Positions 1 through 9,262 of a DNA stretch of 64,000 nucleotides are shown here, piece by piece. Each line of letters opens with the position of its first letter. Position 1 is the first letter of the stretch. The translations under genes and the position numbers were made by a program. The notes below the pieces were generated by a model that saw only the letters and a list, made by a program, of their open reading frames with translations, had not been told where the DNA came from and made no database searches. Source of the stretch: Saprospiraceae bacterium (GTDB lineage Bacteria > Bacteroidota > Bacteroidia > Chitinophagales > Saprospiraceae); NCBI GenBank assembly GCA_028284395.1, contig JANQRV010000402.1, positions 1 to 64,000 of the forward strand. Reading direction: 5' to 3'.

Positions 1-1241
1 ACATAACCGTTCCCTCCGACTTCCTCCCCGATGAAAATTCCACGTTGATAATGCGCCATACATCCGGCCAATTCTCCGCATGCAGAAAAACAATCTCCAT
101 CCACAAGAACATACAAATTCCCGGTGAAGGGCTGCTTCTGCGGCGTAAATAAACCGTAGCCAGGGTTGTTCTTGAGGGTATAACCATCGGGAGTCTCTCT
201 CAGCTTCAGCGGCATTACTAAATTCGGCCAAAAGAGTTTGTTTTGGTAGTACTCAGGCTGGCGAATCTTGTTGGTGATGGCATGGACTGCTTTGTAATAG
301 GAAAAAGATTTGTCGTAAAGATAGGAAAAGAGGAGTGGGCCGGGGCCGTCATCGCCTCCTCCGTTACCACGCAGGTCAAGGACCAAATTCTTGATTTGTT
401 TCTCCTGAATGATGGAAAAGCATTGTTTGAGCCACCTCTTGTAATTGATCGCATTTTTATTGAATCGCTCCATATTAAAGGTCCGAATCGCCATCACAGC
501 TGTACTTTCAGCATCAAGAATGCGAAATTCCCTCAGCGGGAGTAGCCTTTTTACAGCATATCTGCTCTTCCGGTGTTCTAATATTTTTTTGGCACCGAGG
601 GCTTTTAATTGGATGTTTTCTAACTGACCTGCAGGGTTGCGAATTTGGAGCGCGAAAACCGGCGGATAGCCAAAATGACGACCGTATTTTTGTGGGAAAA
701 ACCTATTCAGGGATGCTAATGGATAAGTTTCATTATAGCCATCTCTGGTTTCATTGAGCATGAGTTGGTCTTTGATCTTTTTAGCTGATACGCCGTTGAT
801 TTGTAAGATCTGACTACCATCCATCAGCGAAACGTCGTCCGACAGGTTCCTTAAAATGTATAAATCATCCCGGATGTAACGGACGGCCATTGGCAAGACC
901 TTTTGAAAGTTGGCGTCGTATTCCAGGCTCTTCGTAGAAGGGGCAATAACGGTATGGCCGTTTCCTATCTTGGAACTGATTGGCGCAATCTTTCGAAAAA
1001 ATGAACGCGCTGTAACTGGCTCGTCCAGGGAATTGTATATGCTGTCGAGAAAATGATTGAACTCAACTTGGGGGGTATATTCGTATAACCCGATGTGTAC
1101 GGCCTCCAATTGCGAGCGCATCACCCTGAAGTCTTCTTGTAGCAAAGAAACGGGGTAGGTTTGCTCAGGATTATATTTGTTATTTTGCGTCAGTGCTTTG
1201 ATAGATAGTACGGATGGTAACAGAAACAGAAGGTACTTCAT
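1..1241 (-). CDS. S41 family peptidase, exported (3' end beyond the left edge)
   Basis: An open frame runs from an ATG at 1241 leftwards to the window edge with no stop, giving about 413 residues without the C-terminus. The N-terminus is a signal peptide (MKYLLFLLPSVLSIKALTQ). An S41-type motif IGNGHTVIAP follows in the N-terminal half, then the family strand LVLDLRGNGGG. Near the edge, VDGDCFSACGELAG carries the likely nucleophile Ser386. This is the C-terminal-processing-peptidase fold, so the protein is probably a periplasmic or outer-envelope serine protease; the substrate is unknown. The downstream catalytic Lys equivalent is not visible before the edge. It is divergent from the sulfatase at 1254, with only 12 bases between the two ATG codons. 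A second S41 protein lies at 7966. Confidence 0.85.
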   Translation of the reverse strand, partial: MKYLLFLLPSVLSIKALTQNNKYNPEQTYPVSLLQEDFRVMRSQLEAVHIGLYEYTPQVEFNHFLDSIYNSLDEPVTARSFFRKIAPISSKIGNGHTVIAPSTKSLEYDANFQKVLPMAVRYIRDDLYILRNLSDDVSLMDGSQILQINGVSAKKIKDQLMLNETRDGYNETYPLASLNRFFPQKYGRHFGYPPVFALQIRNPAGQLENIQLKALGAKKILEHRKSRYAVKRLLPLREFRILDAESTAVMAIRTFNMERFNKNAINYKRWLKQCFSIIQEKQIKNLVLDLRGNGGGDDGPGPLLFSYLYDKSFSYYKAVHAITNKIRQPEYYQNKLFWPNLVMPLKLRETPDGYTLKNNPGYGLFTPQKQPFTGNLYVLVDGDCFSACGELAGCMAHYQRGIFIGEEVGGNGY

Positions 1242-1253
1242 TGTTGCGACTTA

Positions 1254-2633
1254 ATGATGAACGACGAAGTTAATCTAAAATCAACCAATTCAGTAAAGCG
1301 AAAAAGTTTGAAAGTTTACTTCCTAATATTGACGACGTTCTTTCTTGGGTGGTCCTGCAGCACCCGGGAAGCCACTTCCGAGCCTAACCTTCCCAACGTG
1401 ATACTGATCATGGCCGATGATATGGGCTACGAATGTTTAAGTAGTAACGGCTGTTTAGAATATCAAACTCCAGTCTTGGATCAATTGGCGGTAGATGGGA
1501 TTCGATTCACCGGGTGTATTGCCCAGCCACTCTGTACCCCATCCCGGGTCAAAATTATGACCGGACTTTATAATTTTAGGAATTACGAGCATTTTACTTA
1601 TTTAAATTCCAATCAGCGGACTTTCGGTAACTTCATGAAAGAAACGGGCTATCAGACCTGTATTGCGGGTAAGTGGCAACTGAATGGCATTGTTTATGAT
1701 TTACCAGGATGCCGTGATAATCAACGACCTCGACATTTCGGTTTTGACGAATATTGTCTCTGGCAATTGACTAAAGAACGGAAAGACGGCAAACGATTTG
1801 CCAATCCGTTGATCGAACAAAACGGCGTTTTTTTGGAACGGGATTCCAATGCATACGGCCCGGATATTTTTGCGGATTTTATTTTGGATTACATCGATCG
1901 AAAAAAGGAGCATCCCTTTTTTGTTTATTATCCAATGGTATTGGTACACAGTCCTTTTGTGCCAACCCCTGATTCTGACGCTTGGTCTGACCCCTCCAGC
2001 CGTTATCGGTCGGATACCATATACTTTAAAGAAATGGTTGAATACTTGGATAAGACGGTAGGGCGGATTGTCCAAAAATTAAAGGCAGAAAACCTGTTTG
2101 ATAATACCCTATTAATTTTCACCGGCGATAATGGAACCCACGTCAATATCAGCACCAATACCGTCGATGGACCTGTCCGGGGCTTTAAGGGAAATACAAC
2201 CGATGGAGGCACTCGGGTACCTTTGGTTGTCAGTTGGCCTGATAAGATTAAAGAGAGTAAGGTCTATGATGGCCTGATTGAATTTAGCGATTTTTATGCC
2301 ACGTTGGCCGACGTGGCCGGTCGAGAGGAAAAGAGTGATGGTGTAAGCTTTTATGGTCTTTTGACCGGAGAAGATTTTGTCGGGCGTGAAACAGCGTTTG
2401 TTCATTATGATCCAAGGTGGAATGAGCGGGTCAACCAGTATCGTGGTCAATTTGCCCGAACGGTAAAGTTCAAGTTGTACAATGATGGCCGGTTCTATGA
2501 TTTAGCAAAGGATCGATTGGAACTGCAACCAATACCTGATTCCTTATTGACCGATGAACAATTGAATCAATTTCGTAAATTAAGAGCGGTCCTGGAGAGG
2601 GCACCGAAAATGACGGATGAAATAGTTAATTGA
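1254..2633 (+). CDS. Arylsulfatase-type sulfatase, lipoprotein (CTPSR)
   Basis: A type I sulfatase that hydrolyses a sulfate ester. The formylglycine motif is C94-T-P-S-R98 inside QPLCTPSRVKIMTG. Asp55-Asp56 in LIMADDMGY are the usual metal ligands, and FTGDNGTH is the second metal-site block. The N-terminus is a signal sequence ending GWSCST, so a lipoprotein with Cys35 is likely, though the lipobox is weak. Length 459 is normal. The ATG at 1254 leaves no room for a promoter between it and the divergent peptidase; a TTG at 1308 would give a cleaner signal peptide (KVYFLILTTFFLGWSC) and is a real alternative. The stop overlaps the start of the following SDR gene, so the two are probably cotranscribed. 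No maturase (FGE or anSME) gene is in the window. Confidence 0.9.
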   Translation: MMNDEVNLKSTNSVKRKSLKVYFLILTTFFLGWSCSTREATSEPNLPNVILIMADDMGYECLSSNGCLEYQTPVLDQLAVDGIRFTGCIAQPLCTPSRVKIMTGLYNFRNYEHFTYLNSNQRTFGNFMKETGYQTCIAGKWQLNGIVYDLPGCRDNQRPRHFGFDEYCLWQLTKERKDGKRFANPLIEQNGVFLERDSNAYGPDIFADFILDYIDRKKEHPFFVYYPMVLVHSPFVPTPDSDAWSDPSSRYRSDTIYFKEMVEYLDKTVGRIVQKLKAENLFDNTLLIFTGDNGTHVNISTNTVDGPVRGFKGNTTDGGTRVPLVVSWPDKIKESKVYDGLIEFSDFYATLADVAGREEKSDGVSFYGLLTGEDFVGRETAFVHYDPRWNERVNQYRGQFARTVKFKLYNDGRFYDLAKDRLELQPIPDSLLTDEQLNQFRKLRAVLERAPKMTDEIVN

Positions 2634-3478
2634 TTGATATCCAAACAAATAAAAATTTGAAACCAATAACAAACAAGGTAGCAGTCATTACCGGTGCTGG
2701 ATCGGGAATTGGTCGTGCGATTGCCATTGAATTGGCACACCTAGGAGCAGCGGTGGCCTTAAACGATGTCGTTCAAGAATCATTGGAAGAAACAGAACAA
2801 GTGATTGTTGCTGCTGGTGGAGAAGCCTTCAGCGTTCTAGCCGATATCTCCGAAGAATCAGAAGTGCAATCAATGGTGCAAAAGATAATTGATCATTTTG
2901 GGAAAGTAGACTTGCTTTTCAATAATGCTGGTGTTACGATTGCCCGCTTTGATGTAGCGGAAATGCCCTCCAAGTGGTGGCATTGGCTCAATAATATCAA
3001 TTTTCACGGGCCGATGTACTGTACAAAGCATTTTCTGCCCCACATTCTCAAATCAGATGCCGGTCATATTGTCAATGTATCTAGTGCTTACGGCTTAGCT
3101 GGTGTATACGGCCGGTCGGCGTACTGTGCTTCGAAGTTCGGTATTCGCGGATTTTCGGAGGCACTTCATCTGGAATTGATTAATTCCAAGGTTGGCGTGA
3201 CATTGGTCTATCCAGGATCGATACAAACCAATATTGCCAGTCATAGTCGGGCCTGGAATAATCCGAAAGAAAAAGAGAAGGCCCGAGCAGTACAGGCCAA
3301 GGCATCCAAGATTTCGCCATCTAAGGCCGCCAAAATCATCATCAGGGGAATCCGAAGGAACAAGGTCCGAATATTGATTGGAGCGGAAGTAAAAGCCCTG
3401 GATTTTATGGTGCGGTTGTTCCCTTCCTTTGCTCCGAGGTTGATTCACTATTTTTTGCGAAGGGCCGAACAAACCTAG
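2630..3478 (+). CDS. SDR family NAD(P)-dependent oxidoreductase
   Basis: A classical short-chain dehydrogenase/reductase of 282 residues. The Rossmann motif TGAGSGIG is at 21-28, NNAG at 98-101, and the active site is Ser152, Tyr165 and Lys169 (SAYCASK). The C-terminal part with GSIQTNIA is typical of the classical family. The start is a TTG at 2630 that overlaps the stop of the preceding sulfatase by four bases; no ATG is placed to include the nucleotide-binding strand, so TTG is the best choice. Coupling to the sulfatase suggests it oxidises or reduces a released alcohol or sugar, but that is inference. It converges with the SDR gene on the other strand, with two bases between the stops. 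Confidence 0.88.
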   Translation: MIDIQTNKNLKPITNKVAVITGAGSGIGRAIAIELAHLGAAVALNDVVQESLEETEQVIVAAGGEAFSVLADISEESEVQSMVQKIIDHFGKVDLLFNNAGVTIARFDVAEMPSKWWHWLNNINFHGPMYCTKHFLPHILKSDAGHIVNVSSAYGLAGVYGRSAYCASKFGIRGFSEALHLELINSKVGVTLVYPGSIQTNIASHSRAWNNPKEKEKARAVQAKASKISPSKAAKIIIRGIRRNKVRILIGAEVKALDFMVRLFPSFAPRLIHYFLRRAEQT

Positions 3479-3480
3479 TG

Positions 3481-4356
3481 TTACATCGGAGTTGGCCGGA
3501 AAAACTCCTCAATACCACACATCTCTTTACTGACTCTCCATAGCCTTTGCGCTTCTTCTTCGCTGTAGGAAATTTTTGATGAATTGACCGCTTTAGATTT
3601 ACGCCAGAACTTACCGGAGACTCCCTTTAAGGCAGGCGCCGTCGCTACGTGAATTTGCGTAGCTGCTCCATCAGCTGGAGACATTGCCCATAGCCTTCGA
3701 ATTTTCCAGGCGAGCGCATGTAGCGGATTGGTCCGCTTCGTGCCGATGTCCGTATTATTGGCTCCGGGGTCAACGGCATGAGTCGTAATATTCTTGATGT
3801 TTTGTTGTTGCAATTTTCTGGCTAATTCATAGGTGAAGAGCACATTCGCCAATTTGGTTTGCCCATAGGCTTTTAACAGGTTGTAATCCTTGCTAAGAAA
3901 AAGGTCATCCCAGTCAATTCTGGCTTTAAAATGATTGTTAGAACTCAAATTAATGACTCTGGCCTCCGTTGCTGCTCGCAAATTGTCCATCAGTAAATGC
4001 GTAAGGAGGAATGGGCCTAAATGATTGATCGCAAAAGTCATTTCAATATTGTCTTTGGTGATTTTGCGTTCGGAGATGACTGCACCCGCATTGTTCATCA
4101 AAAGGTCAATGGTCGGCCATTGACTAACTATCTCCTGCGCACCTTTTCGAATCGATGATTGAGACGCCAAGTCGATCAATACCAATTGTATATGCTCGCT
4201 TTTCGTTTCGTGTTTTATCTGTTCAAGAGCGGCTCTTCCTTTAGCTTCAGAGCGGCATACCATGATGATCCTGGCTCCCATGGAAGCAATGGCTTTACAA
4301 CTTTCGAGACCCAGCCCACTATTGGCTCCGGTAATGACGCATGTCTTGTTTTTCAT
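3481..4356 (-). CDS. SDR oxidoreductase, retinol dehydrogenase/WWOX-like
   Basis: A short-chain dehydrogenase of 291 residues if translation starts at the ATG at 4356 (MKNKTCVITGANSGLG). The frame stays open to 4398, but the extra 14 residues would displace the first Rossmann strand, so the internal ATG is preferred. TGANSGLG is at 9-16, NNAG at 88-91, and the catalytic Tyr164-x3-Lys168 at YGQTK with Ser138/139. The long C-terminal part with a DPGANNTDIG block matches the retinol dehydrogenase-like SDR group that acts on lipophilic alcohols or ketones. The true substrate cannot be told. It is unrelated in detail to the SDR encoded convergently at 2630. Confidence 0.87.
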   Translation of the reverse strand: MKNKTCVITGANSGLGLESCKAIASMGARIIMVCRSEAKGRAALEQIKHETKSEHIQLVLIDLASQSSIRKGAQEIVSQWPTIDLLMNNAGAVISERKITKDNIEMTFAINHLGPFLLTHLLMDNLRAATEARVINLSSNNHFKARIDWDDLFLSKDYNLLKAYGQTKLANVLFTYELARKLQQQNIKNITTHAVDPGANNTDIGTKRTNPLHALAWKIRRLWAMSPADGAATQIHVATAPALKGVSGKFWRKSKAVNSSKISYSEEEAQRLWRVSKEMCGIEEFFRPTPM

Positions 4357-4487
4357 TTTTTGCAAGATAATCTTTCCGATCAGCCCGTTATGGGGCAATT
4401 CTACAAAATACGATCTTATTGGTAAACGGCGTGGAAGTAAGTGCGAAGATCGCTAATTTTAATATTTTGTGATAAAAAAAGAGCAAA

Positions 4488-5474
4488 ATGAAAAACCTAA
4501 ACCGTCGACATTGGCTACGAACTAGTGCCTTAGCTGGGTTAGCTCTGGCTTCAACTAATTGTACCGGAACGCCACAGGAGACTTCGTCTTCTTCTAACGA
4601 AAATTCGGAAGAATTATCCGGGAAGAAAACACGAAATAACCCCATTGGAGTATCGACTTATTCCTTCTGGCAATTTAATGGCCCCAAAGAAGCAACCAGC
4701 ATTGAGAGCTGTATTGATAAGGCTGCAGCGATGGGGTTTGACGGAATCGAATTGCTTCTAGTGCAAATGCCTAAAGAGGACAACGCTTATCTGCAAAGTT
4801 TGAAGAAACGTGCATTCCATGCCGGCCTGGATCTATGCGGCTTTTCGACCCACCAGGGTTTTGTGTATCCGGATGAAGCAGCTCGCCAGGAGAATATTGA
4901 TAAAACCATCCACCAAATTGAACTGGCTTATAAATTGGGTATTCCCAGCATGCGTCTGAATACCGGGCGTTGGGGAACGTCCAAATCGTTTGATGACCTG
5001 ATGGCTAACCGGGGGATCGAACCAACTTTGGAGGGTTATACCGACGATGACGGGTTCAAGTGGGTGATCGATGCAATAGAAAAATGCATTCCGAAGGCAG
5101 AAGAATGTGGTGTTGTTCTTGGTTTAGAAAATCATTGGGGCTTAGGACGCACTGCCGATGGCGTCAAACGCATTGTAGACGCGATCGACTCTCCTTGGTT
5201 GATGGTGACGCTGGATACTGGTAATTTCCTGGAAGATCCATATGAACAACTCGAAAAATTGGCGCCGCAAACCATTCTAATGCAGGCTAAAACGTACTAC
5301 GGTGAGGGGAAATGGTATACCCTCGATTTAGACTATCCTAGAATTGGTGAAATTATGCGAAAGGTAAACTATAGAGGTTATGTATCCCTGGAATTCGAAG
5401 GCCAGGATGATCCAATGACCGCCATCCCTCAGAGCCTTGAAGTATTGAGAAAGGCCTTTTATTACGAAGTCTAA
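4488..5474 (+). CDS. Sugar phosphate isomerase/epimerase-like TIM-barrel lipoprotein
   Basis: A xylose-isomerase-like TIM barrel (AP endonuclease 2 superfamily) of 328 residues with an export signal. RR at 6-7 and a lipobox ending at Cys25 (LASTNC) suggest a Tat-exported lipoprotein, followed by a Ser/Glu-rich linker. Likely metal ligands are Glu214 (GLENHWG), Asp243 (LDTGN) and a Glu in LEFEG (302 or 304). The strand that usually supplies the metal His reads ILMQAKTYY, so Gln266 is in that place. Members act as epimerases, isomerases or 3-keto-sugar enzymes, often beside Gfo/Idh/MocA proteins, which fits the neighbour at 6899. Ten bases separate it from the symporter gene, so an operon is likely. 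Confidence 0.85.
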   Translation: MKNLNRRHWLRTSALAGLALASTNCTGTPQETSSSSNENSEELSGKKTRNNPIGVSTYSFWQFNGPKEATSIESCIDKAAAMGFDGIELLLVQMPKEDNAYLQSLKKRAFHAGLDLCGFSTHQGFVYPDEAARQENIDKTIHQIELAYKLGIPSMRLNTGRWGTSKSFDDLMANRGIEPTLEGYTDDDGFKWVIDAIEKCIPKAEECGVVLGLENHWGLGRTADGVKRIVDAIDSPWLMVTLDTGNFLEDPYEQLEKLAPQTILMQAKTYYGEGKWYTLDLDYPRIGEIMRKVNYRGYVSLEFEGQDDPMTAIPQSLEVLRKAFYYEV

Positions 5475-5483
5475 ATAACTAAA

Positions 5484-6878
5484 ATGAACACGCCTGATTC
5501 CCGGCCGACCTTATCTCGATTCGGCTTTGTTTTGACCACCGTTGGTTCGGCCGTTGGTTTGGGGAACATTTGGAAATTCCCCTACATCACTTATGCCAAT
5601 GAAGGAGGGACCTTTGTGGTGATCTATCTACTGGCCATACTACTGATCGGCCTACCCATGATGATGGTGGAAACCTTATTGGGCCGGCGGAGCAAGAAAA
5701 ATACGGTTGATTCTTTCCGGGTCTTGGCCCGTGAAAGCAAAGCTAGCTCCTGGTGGACCGCCGTGGGATGGTTGGCACTGATCGCCATGATCTTTACCAT
5801 GTTTTATTATGTCGTTGCCGGGTGGACTCTTTACTACTTTGTGCGTTGTCTGCAATGGTCGATCGGTGGTTTTGATTTGAGCAGCGCAGGATTGTCTGAC
5901 GAATTTGGAGCTTTTCTTGGAAATGGTAGATTGCAGATTCTCTATACTTCCCTTTTCATTGGGATTACGATCGCGGTCGTCTCCTTTCAATTGAAAAAGG
6001 GTATTGAGCGGCTGGCTCGTATCCTGATGCCTACTCTGGCGGTATTGTTAATTCTTTTTCTATTGGCTGCAATGAGCACCCCTGGTTTTTCTCAGGCTGT
6101 CCGCTTTTTATTCCATTTTGACAGTATTAGCAGCGATGGGGTACTAGAAGCTGTGGGACACTCCTTTTTTACCCTTGGATTGGGGGCAGGTATCATCATT
6201 ACCCTTGGTTCGTATTTCTCTCCCGGACAGTCTATAATTAGAGCGTCCGGTATGATCGTCTTGTTTGACACTTTGGTTGGATTGGTGGCATGCCTGATTA
6301 TGTTCTCCATCATTTTTAGTGTGCCGGAAGCCGAAAGAGCGCAGAGTTTTTCGCAAAGTGCAGTGATCCTGTTTACGACACTGCCAAATCTACTTTATCA
6401 ACTTCCATTTGGAATGATATTGGCTCCCCTCTTTTATTTGACCATTACCTTTGCAGCATTGACTACCACCATCGCTGCTTCGGAAGTGGCTGTTACTTTC
6501 TTAGTCGATCGTTTTCAATGGTCTAGACGCGTTGCCGCTTTAGTCACCATGATTGCGTTATTGATGGTGGCGCTTTCGGCCTCACTGTCGTTGGGAAGTA
6601 GTAGGGTTCTCAGCAATTGGGCGCCATTTGGGGAACGGGCAGCTGGCGTTTTTGGGGTATTGGATTATCTTGCTACCAACTGGCTGGTCATCTTGGGTGG
6701 GTTTTTTACGGCCATCTTTACGGGTTGGGTTCTGGATCAGAAAATGATCAAGGAAGAACTGGAAAGAGGACACGGATCTTTCAAATATTTCAAGATTTGG
6801 CAATTTGCCGTAAGATTTGTCATTCCATTAGCTATCTTATGGATCGTGATAGCAGTGATCGGGGGGAGAACTTTCTAA
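5484..6878 (+). CDS. Sodium-dependent transporter, NSS/SNF family
   Basis: A sodium:neurotransmitter-symporter-type inner membrane protein of 464 residues. The first helix has the family signature GLGNIWKFPY (25-34) at the unwound substrate and sodium site, followed by about ten more hydrophobic helices, ending in a Trp/Phe-rich last helix. Known bacterial members (LeuT, MhsT, TnaT) import amino acids or related amines with sodium, and sodium coupling suits a marine organism. It lies between the TIM-barrel lipoprotein and a Gfo/Idh/MocA oxidoreductase with short gaps, so it may carry the compound these two enzymes handle. The substrate is unknown. About 110 kDa-type eukaryotic extensions are absent. 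Confidence 0.9.
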   Translation: MNTPDSRPTLSRFGFVLTTVGSAVGLGNIWKFPYITYANEGGTFVVIYLLAILLIGLPMMMVETLLGRRSKKNTVDSFRVLARESKASSWWTAVGWLALIAMIFTMFYYVVAGWTLYYFVRCLQWSIGGFDLSSAGLSDEFGAFLGNGRLQILYTSLFIGITIAVVSFQLKKGIERLARILMPTLAVLLILFLLAAMSTPGFSQAVRFLFHFDSISSDGVLEAVGHSFFTLGLGAGIIITLGSYFSPGQSIIRASGMIVLFDTLVGLVACLIMFSIIFSVPEAERAQSFSQSAVILFTTLPNLLYQLPFGMILAPLFYLTITFAALTTTIAASEVAVTFLVDRFQWSRRVAALVTMIALLMVALSASLSLGSSRVLSNWAPFGERAAGVFGVLDYLATNWLVILGGFFTAIFTGWVLDQKMIKEELERGHGSFKYFKIWQFAVRFVIPLAILWIVIAVIGGRTF

Positions 6879-6898
6879 ACAAATGAATTTAAATCAAT

Positions 6899-7918
6899 AT
6901 GATAAATTTCGGTATCATCGGTACTGGCTCTATTGCTGGCCATCACGCCCAAAGTATCAACGAATCTGAGGGCTGCAAGTTGATGGCGGTTTGCAGTTCC
7001 AACGAAGAAAGAGCAAAGGCGGCCTCCGAAAAATTTGGGGTGCGAGCATACGCCAATGTCAATGAGATGTTGGACAATGAATCCATCGATGTTTTATGCA
7101 TCTGTACAGCCAGTGGAAATCACCTTGAACCTACCTTAGCAGCTGCGTCGAGAGGAGTTCACGTGCTCACTGAAAAACCTTTGGAGGTTTCTTTGGAGCG
7201 GGCGGATCAAATGATCCAGACTTGCCGAAAGGCAAAGGTTAAACTAGGTTGTATTTTCCAAAATCGTTTCAAACCCGGATATGTTCAGTTAAAACAAGCC
7301 ATTGATAATGGAGTTTTTGGTAAACTATTAGCCGGTAATGCTTACATCAAGTGGTATCGCTATCCCGAGTATTATTCCTCCAGTGCTTGGAAGGGGACTT
7401 TTAAGGGAGATGGGGGCGCTGCATTGATTAATCAGGGCATTCATACGATCGATTTACTGCTGGACATAATGGGGGAACCTTCTTCTGTATTTGGCAAGGT
7501 TCGCACCATGGTACACAACATTGAGGGAGAGGATTTAGGGATTGGATTGTTGACCTTTCCAAGCGGTGCTTTGGGAACCATTGAGGGCAGTACAGCAATG
7601 ATACCTGGTTATCCCGAACGATTAGAGGTGTTCGGTGAAAAAGGAAGCGCTATTTTAGAAAATGGTAAGATCATCGCCTGGAATGTAGCCGGCGAAGAAC
7701 CAATGAAGAAGACGGAAACCGGGGAGAATGAAGACAGTAGTTCTTCTGACCCCATGGCACTTGGGCATGAATACCACCGCCTTCAAATAACGGATATGGC
7801 TCGGGCCGTCATCGAAAATCGCGAACCTCTGGTCAATGGCGAAGATGGACGCAAGTCTCTGGCCGTAATCAAAGCGATCTATACTTCTTCTTCGTCGGGC
7901 CAAGAAGTGTTTTTATAA
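6899..7918 (+). CDS. Gfo/Idh/MocA family oxidoreductase (cytoplasmic)
   Basis: An NAD(P)-dependent sugar or polyol dehydrogenase of 339 residues. The Rossmann motif GIIGTGSIAG is at 5-14, and the conserved TEKPLEVS with the catalytic-type Lys is at 91-98. The C-terminal beta-sheet domain begins near 125 and includes GGAALINQGIHTIDLLLD, where the His is the usual second catalytic residue. There is no signal peptide, so it acts in the cytoplasm, unlike the paralogue at 18549. It follows the NSS transporter by 20 bases, consistent with use of the imported substrate. Typical reactions are oxidation at C1, C2 or C3 of inositols, glucose or amino sugars; which one cannot be read from sequence. Confidence 0.9.
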   Translation: MINFGIIGTGSIAGHHAQSINESEGCKLMAVCSSNEERAKAASEKFGVRAYANVNEMLDNESIDVLCICTASGNHLEPTLAAASRGVHVLTEKPLEVSLERADQMIQTCRKAKVKLGCIFQNRFKPGYVQLKQAIDNGVFGKLLAGNAYIKWYRYPEYYSSSAWKGTFKGDGGAALINQGIHTIDLLLDIMGEPSSVFGKVRTMVHNIEGEDLGIGLLTFPSGALGTIEGSTAMIPGYPERLEVFGEKGSAILENGKIIAWNVAGEEPMKKTETGENEDSSSSDPMALGHEYHRLQITDMARAVIENREPLVNGEDGRKSLAVIKAIYTSSSSGQEVFL

Positions 7919-7965
7919 CGAGACTTTAGACAACTTCAATTAAATAGATTGATCATTCTCGAAGT

Positions 7966-9225
7966 ATGGTGTTTAGGATTGTCTGTAGTATGTTTTTTTG
8001 CTTCTTTTTTGTCAGACCCGCATTAAGTCAAGACTTTGACCGGGAAAAAGCACGGAGTGACTTCATTTATCTGTGGTCGGAATTTAATAGAAGATATGCC
8101 TATTTCGATCAAAAGCAGACCAATTGGAATCGGGTCAGGGAGATTTATTTACCCAAATTGGAACGCATCAATTCGAAGTATCATTTCATTTTGTTTTTGG
8201 AAAAGGTGCTCGCCGAACTATACGACAGTCATATTTCCTTGAATGTAAACACCGAGAATTCTATGCGCATAATTCCCAGTGGTACCGACATTTGGGGAGA
8301 GCTAATGGGAACAAAATATCTAATCACGAGTATTCGACAAGGGGCCGAAGCCAATGAATTATTAAAAGTAGGTGATCAAATACTTCGATACGGGAATGCA
8401 CCAATAAAGGTGGCCGTTGATCGATACATTGGGAAAAGCATCGAAAATCCCGGAGTAGAAGTCAAAAGCTGGGCCTTTAGAATGCTCATGGCCGGAGATT
8501 ATAGAAAGAACAGAAATGTGACCTTACGCAGAAATGGCAAAGAATTAGAAGTCGATTTGGGGGTTGCTGCCTATCCCGAATCCTTGCCTGGAAAAAGTGA
8601 CTTGCTCCACACCCAATTATTGGATCGCAATATCGCCTACATTAAGATCAATAACTCATTGGGGGATAATCGACTGGTAAGCGCTTTTAGTCAATTGATC
8701 GATGGTTTGAAATCTACCAAAGGACTGGTCCTGGACTTACGAAATACACCAGGCGGCGGGAATACCTTGGTTGGCCGAGCCATTCTGGGCAAATTCATCG
8801 ATCGGGAACACTTCTATCAGAAACATGAAATACCGGGCGAAGAGCAGACATATGGCATCAAGAGAAGCTGGGCTGAAATTGTCAGTCCCAATGGGGATAC
8901 CTATCGGAAGCCGGTTGTGATCTTGATAGGCAGATGGACGGGTAGCATGGGAGAGGGTATTGCTGTGGGCTTCGACGGCCTGGAAAGGGCCAAGACGGTC
9001 GGGACAAAGATGGCTGGCCTGACCGGAGCGGTCTATTCTTTTGAATTGCCTTATACGAAGTTCCGAGTTAATTTCACCGCTGAAAAACTGTACCACATAA
9101 ATGGAATTCCACGTGAGGAATATGTGCCAAATATTGAAGTGGACTTGACTCAGCAGACTAATGGAGTTGATCTAATCCTCCAAACTGGACTTGCCGAATT
9201 AAGGAAACAGCTGAGAAAACATTGA
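7966..9225 (+). CDS. S41 family peptidase, exported
   Basis: An exported serine protease of the C-terminal-processing-peptidase family, 419 residues. The signal peptide ends at LSQ (about 1-22). An N-terminal helical part with LYDSHIS (86-92) is followed by a PDZ-like segment at about 105-200 (VGDQILRYG) and the S41 core, with LVLDLRNTPGGGN at 254-266 and the nucleophile Ser327 in WTGSMGEGIAVG. A Lys equivalent may lie in VGTKMAG. It shares architecture with the partial S41 peptidase at the left edge but is not a close copy. It sits between the Gfo/Idh/MocA gene and the hydrolase at 9263, and its role in this cluster is unknown. Confidence 0.87.
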   Translation: MVFRIVCSMFFCFFFVRPALSQDFDREKARSDFIYLWSEFNRRYAYFDQKQTNWNRVREIYLPKLERINSKYHFILFLEKVLAELYDSHISLNVNTENSMRIIPSGTDIWGELMGTKYLITSIRQGAEANELLKVGDQILRYGNAPIKVAVDRYIGKSIENPGVEVKSWAFRMLMAGDYRKNRNVTLRRNGKELEVDLGVAAYPESLPGKSDLLHTQLLDRNIAYIKINNSLGDNRLVSAFSQLIDGLKSTKGLVLDLRNTPGGGNTLVGRAILGKFIDREHFYQKHEIPGEEQTYGIKRSWAEIVSPNGDTYRKPVVILIGRWTGSMGEGIAVGFDGLERAKTVGTKMAGLTGAVYSFELPYTKFRVNFTAEKLYHINGIPREEYVPNIEVDLTQQTNGVDLILQTGLAELRKQLRKH

Positions 9226-9262
9226 AATTCCTTAACTTCCCATAGCGATATAACGCTTAATT

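Noticed and set aside
4159-4425. Plus-strand frames opposite the retinol-dehydrogenase-like SDR
   Set aside because: They are antisense shadows of a clear gene.
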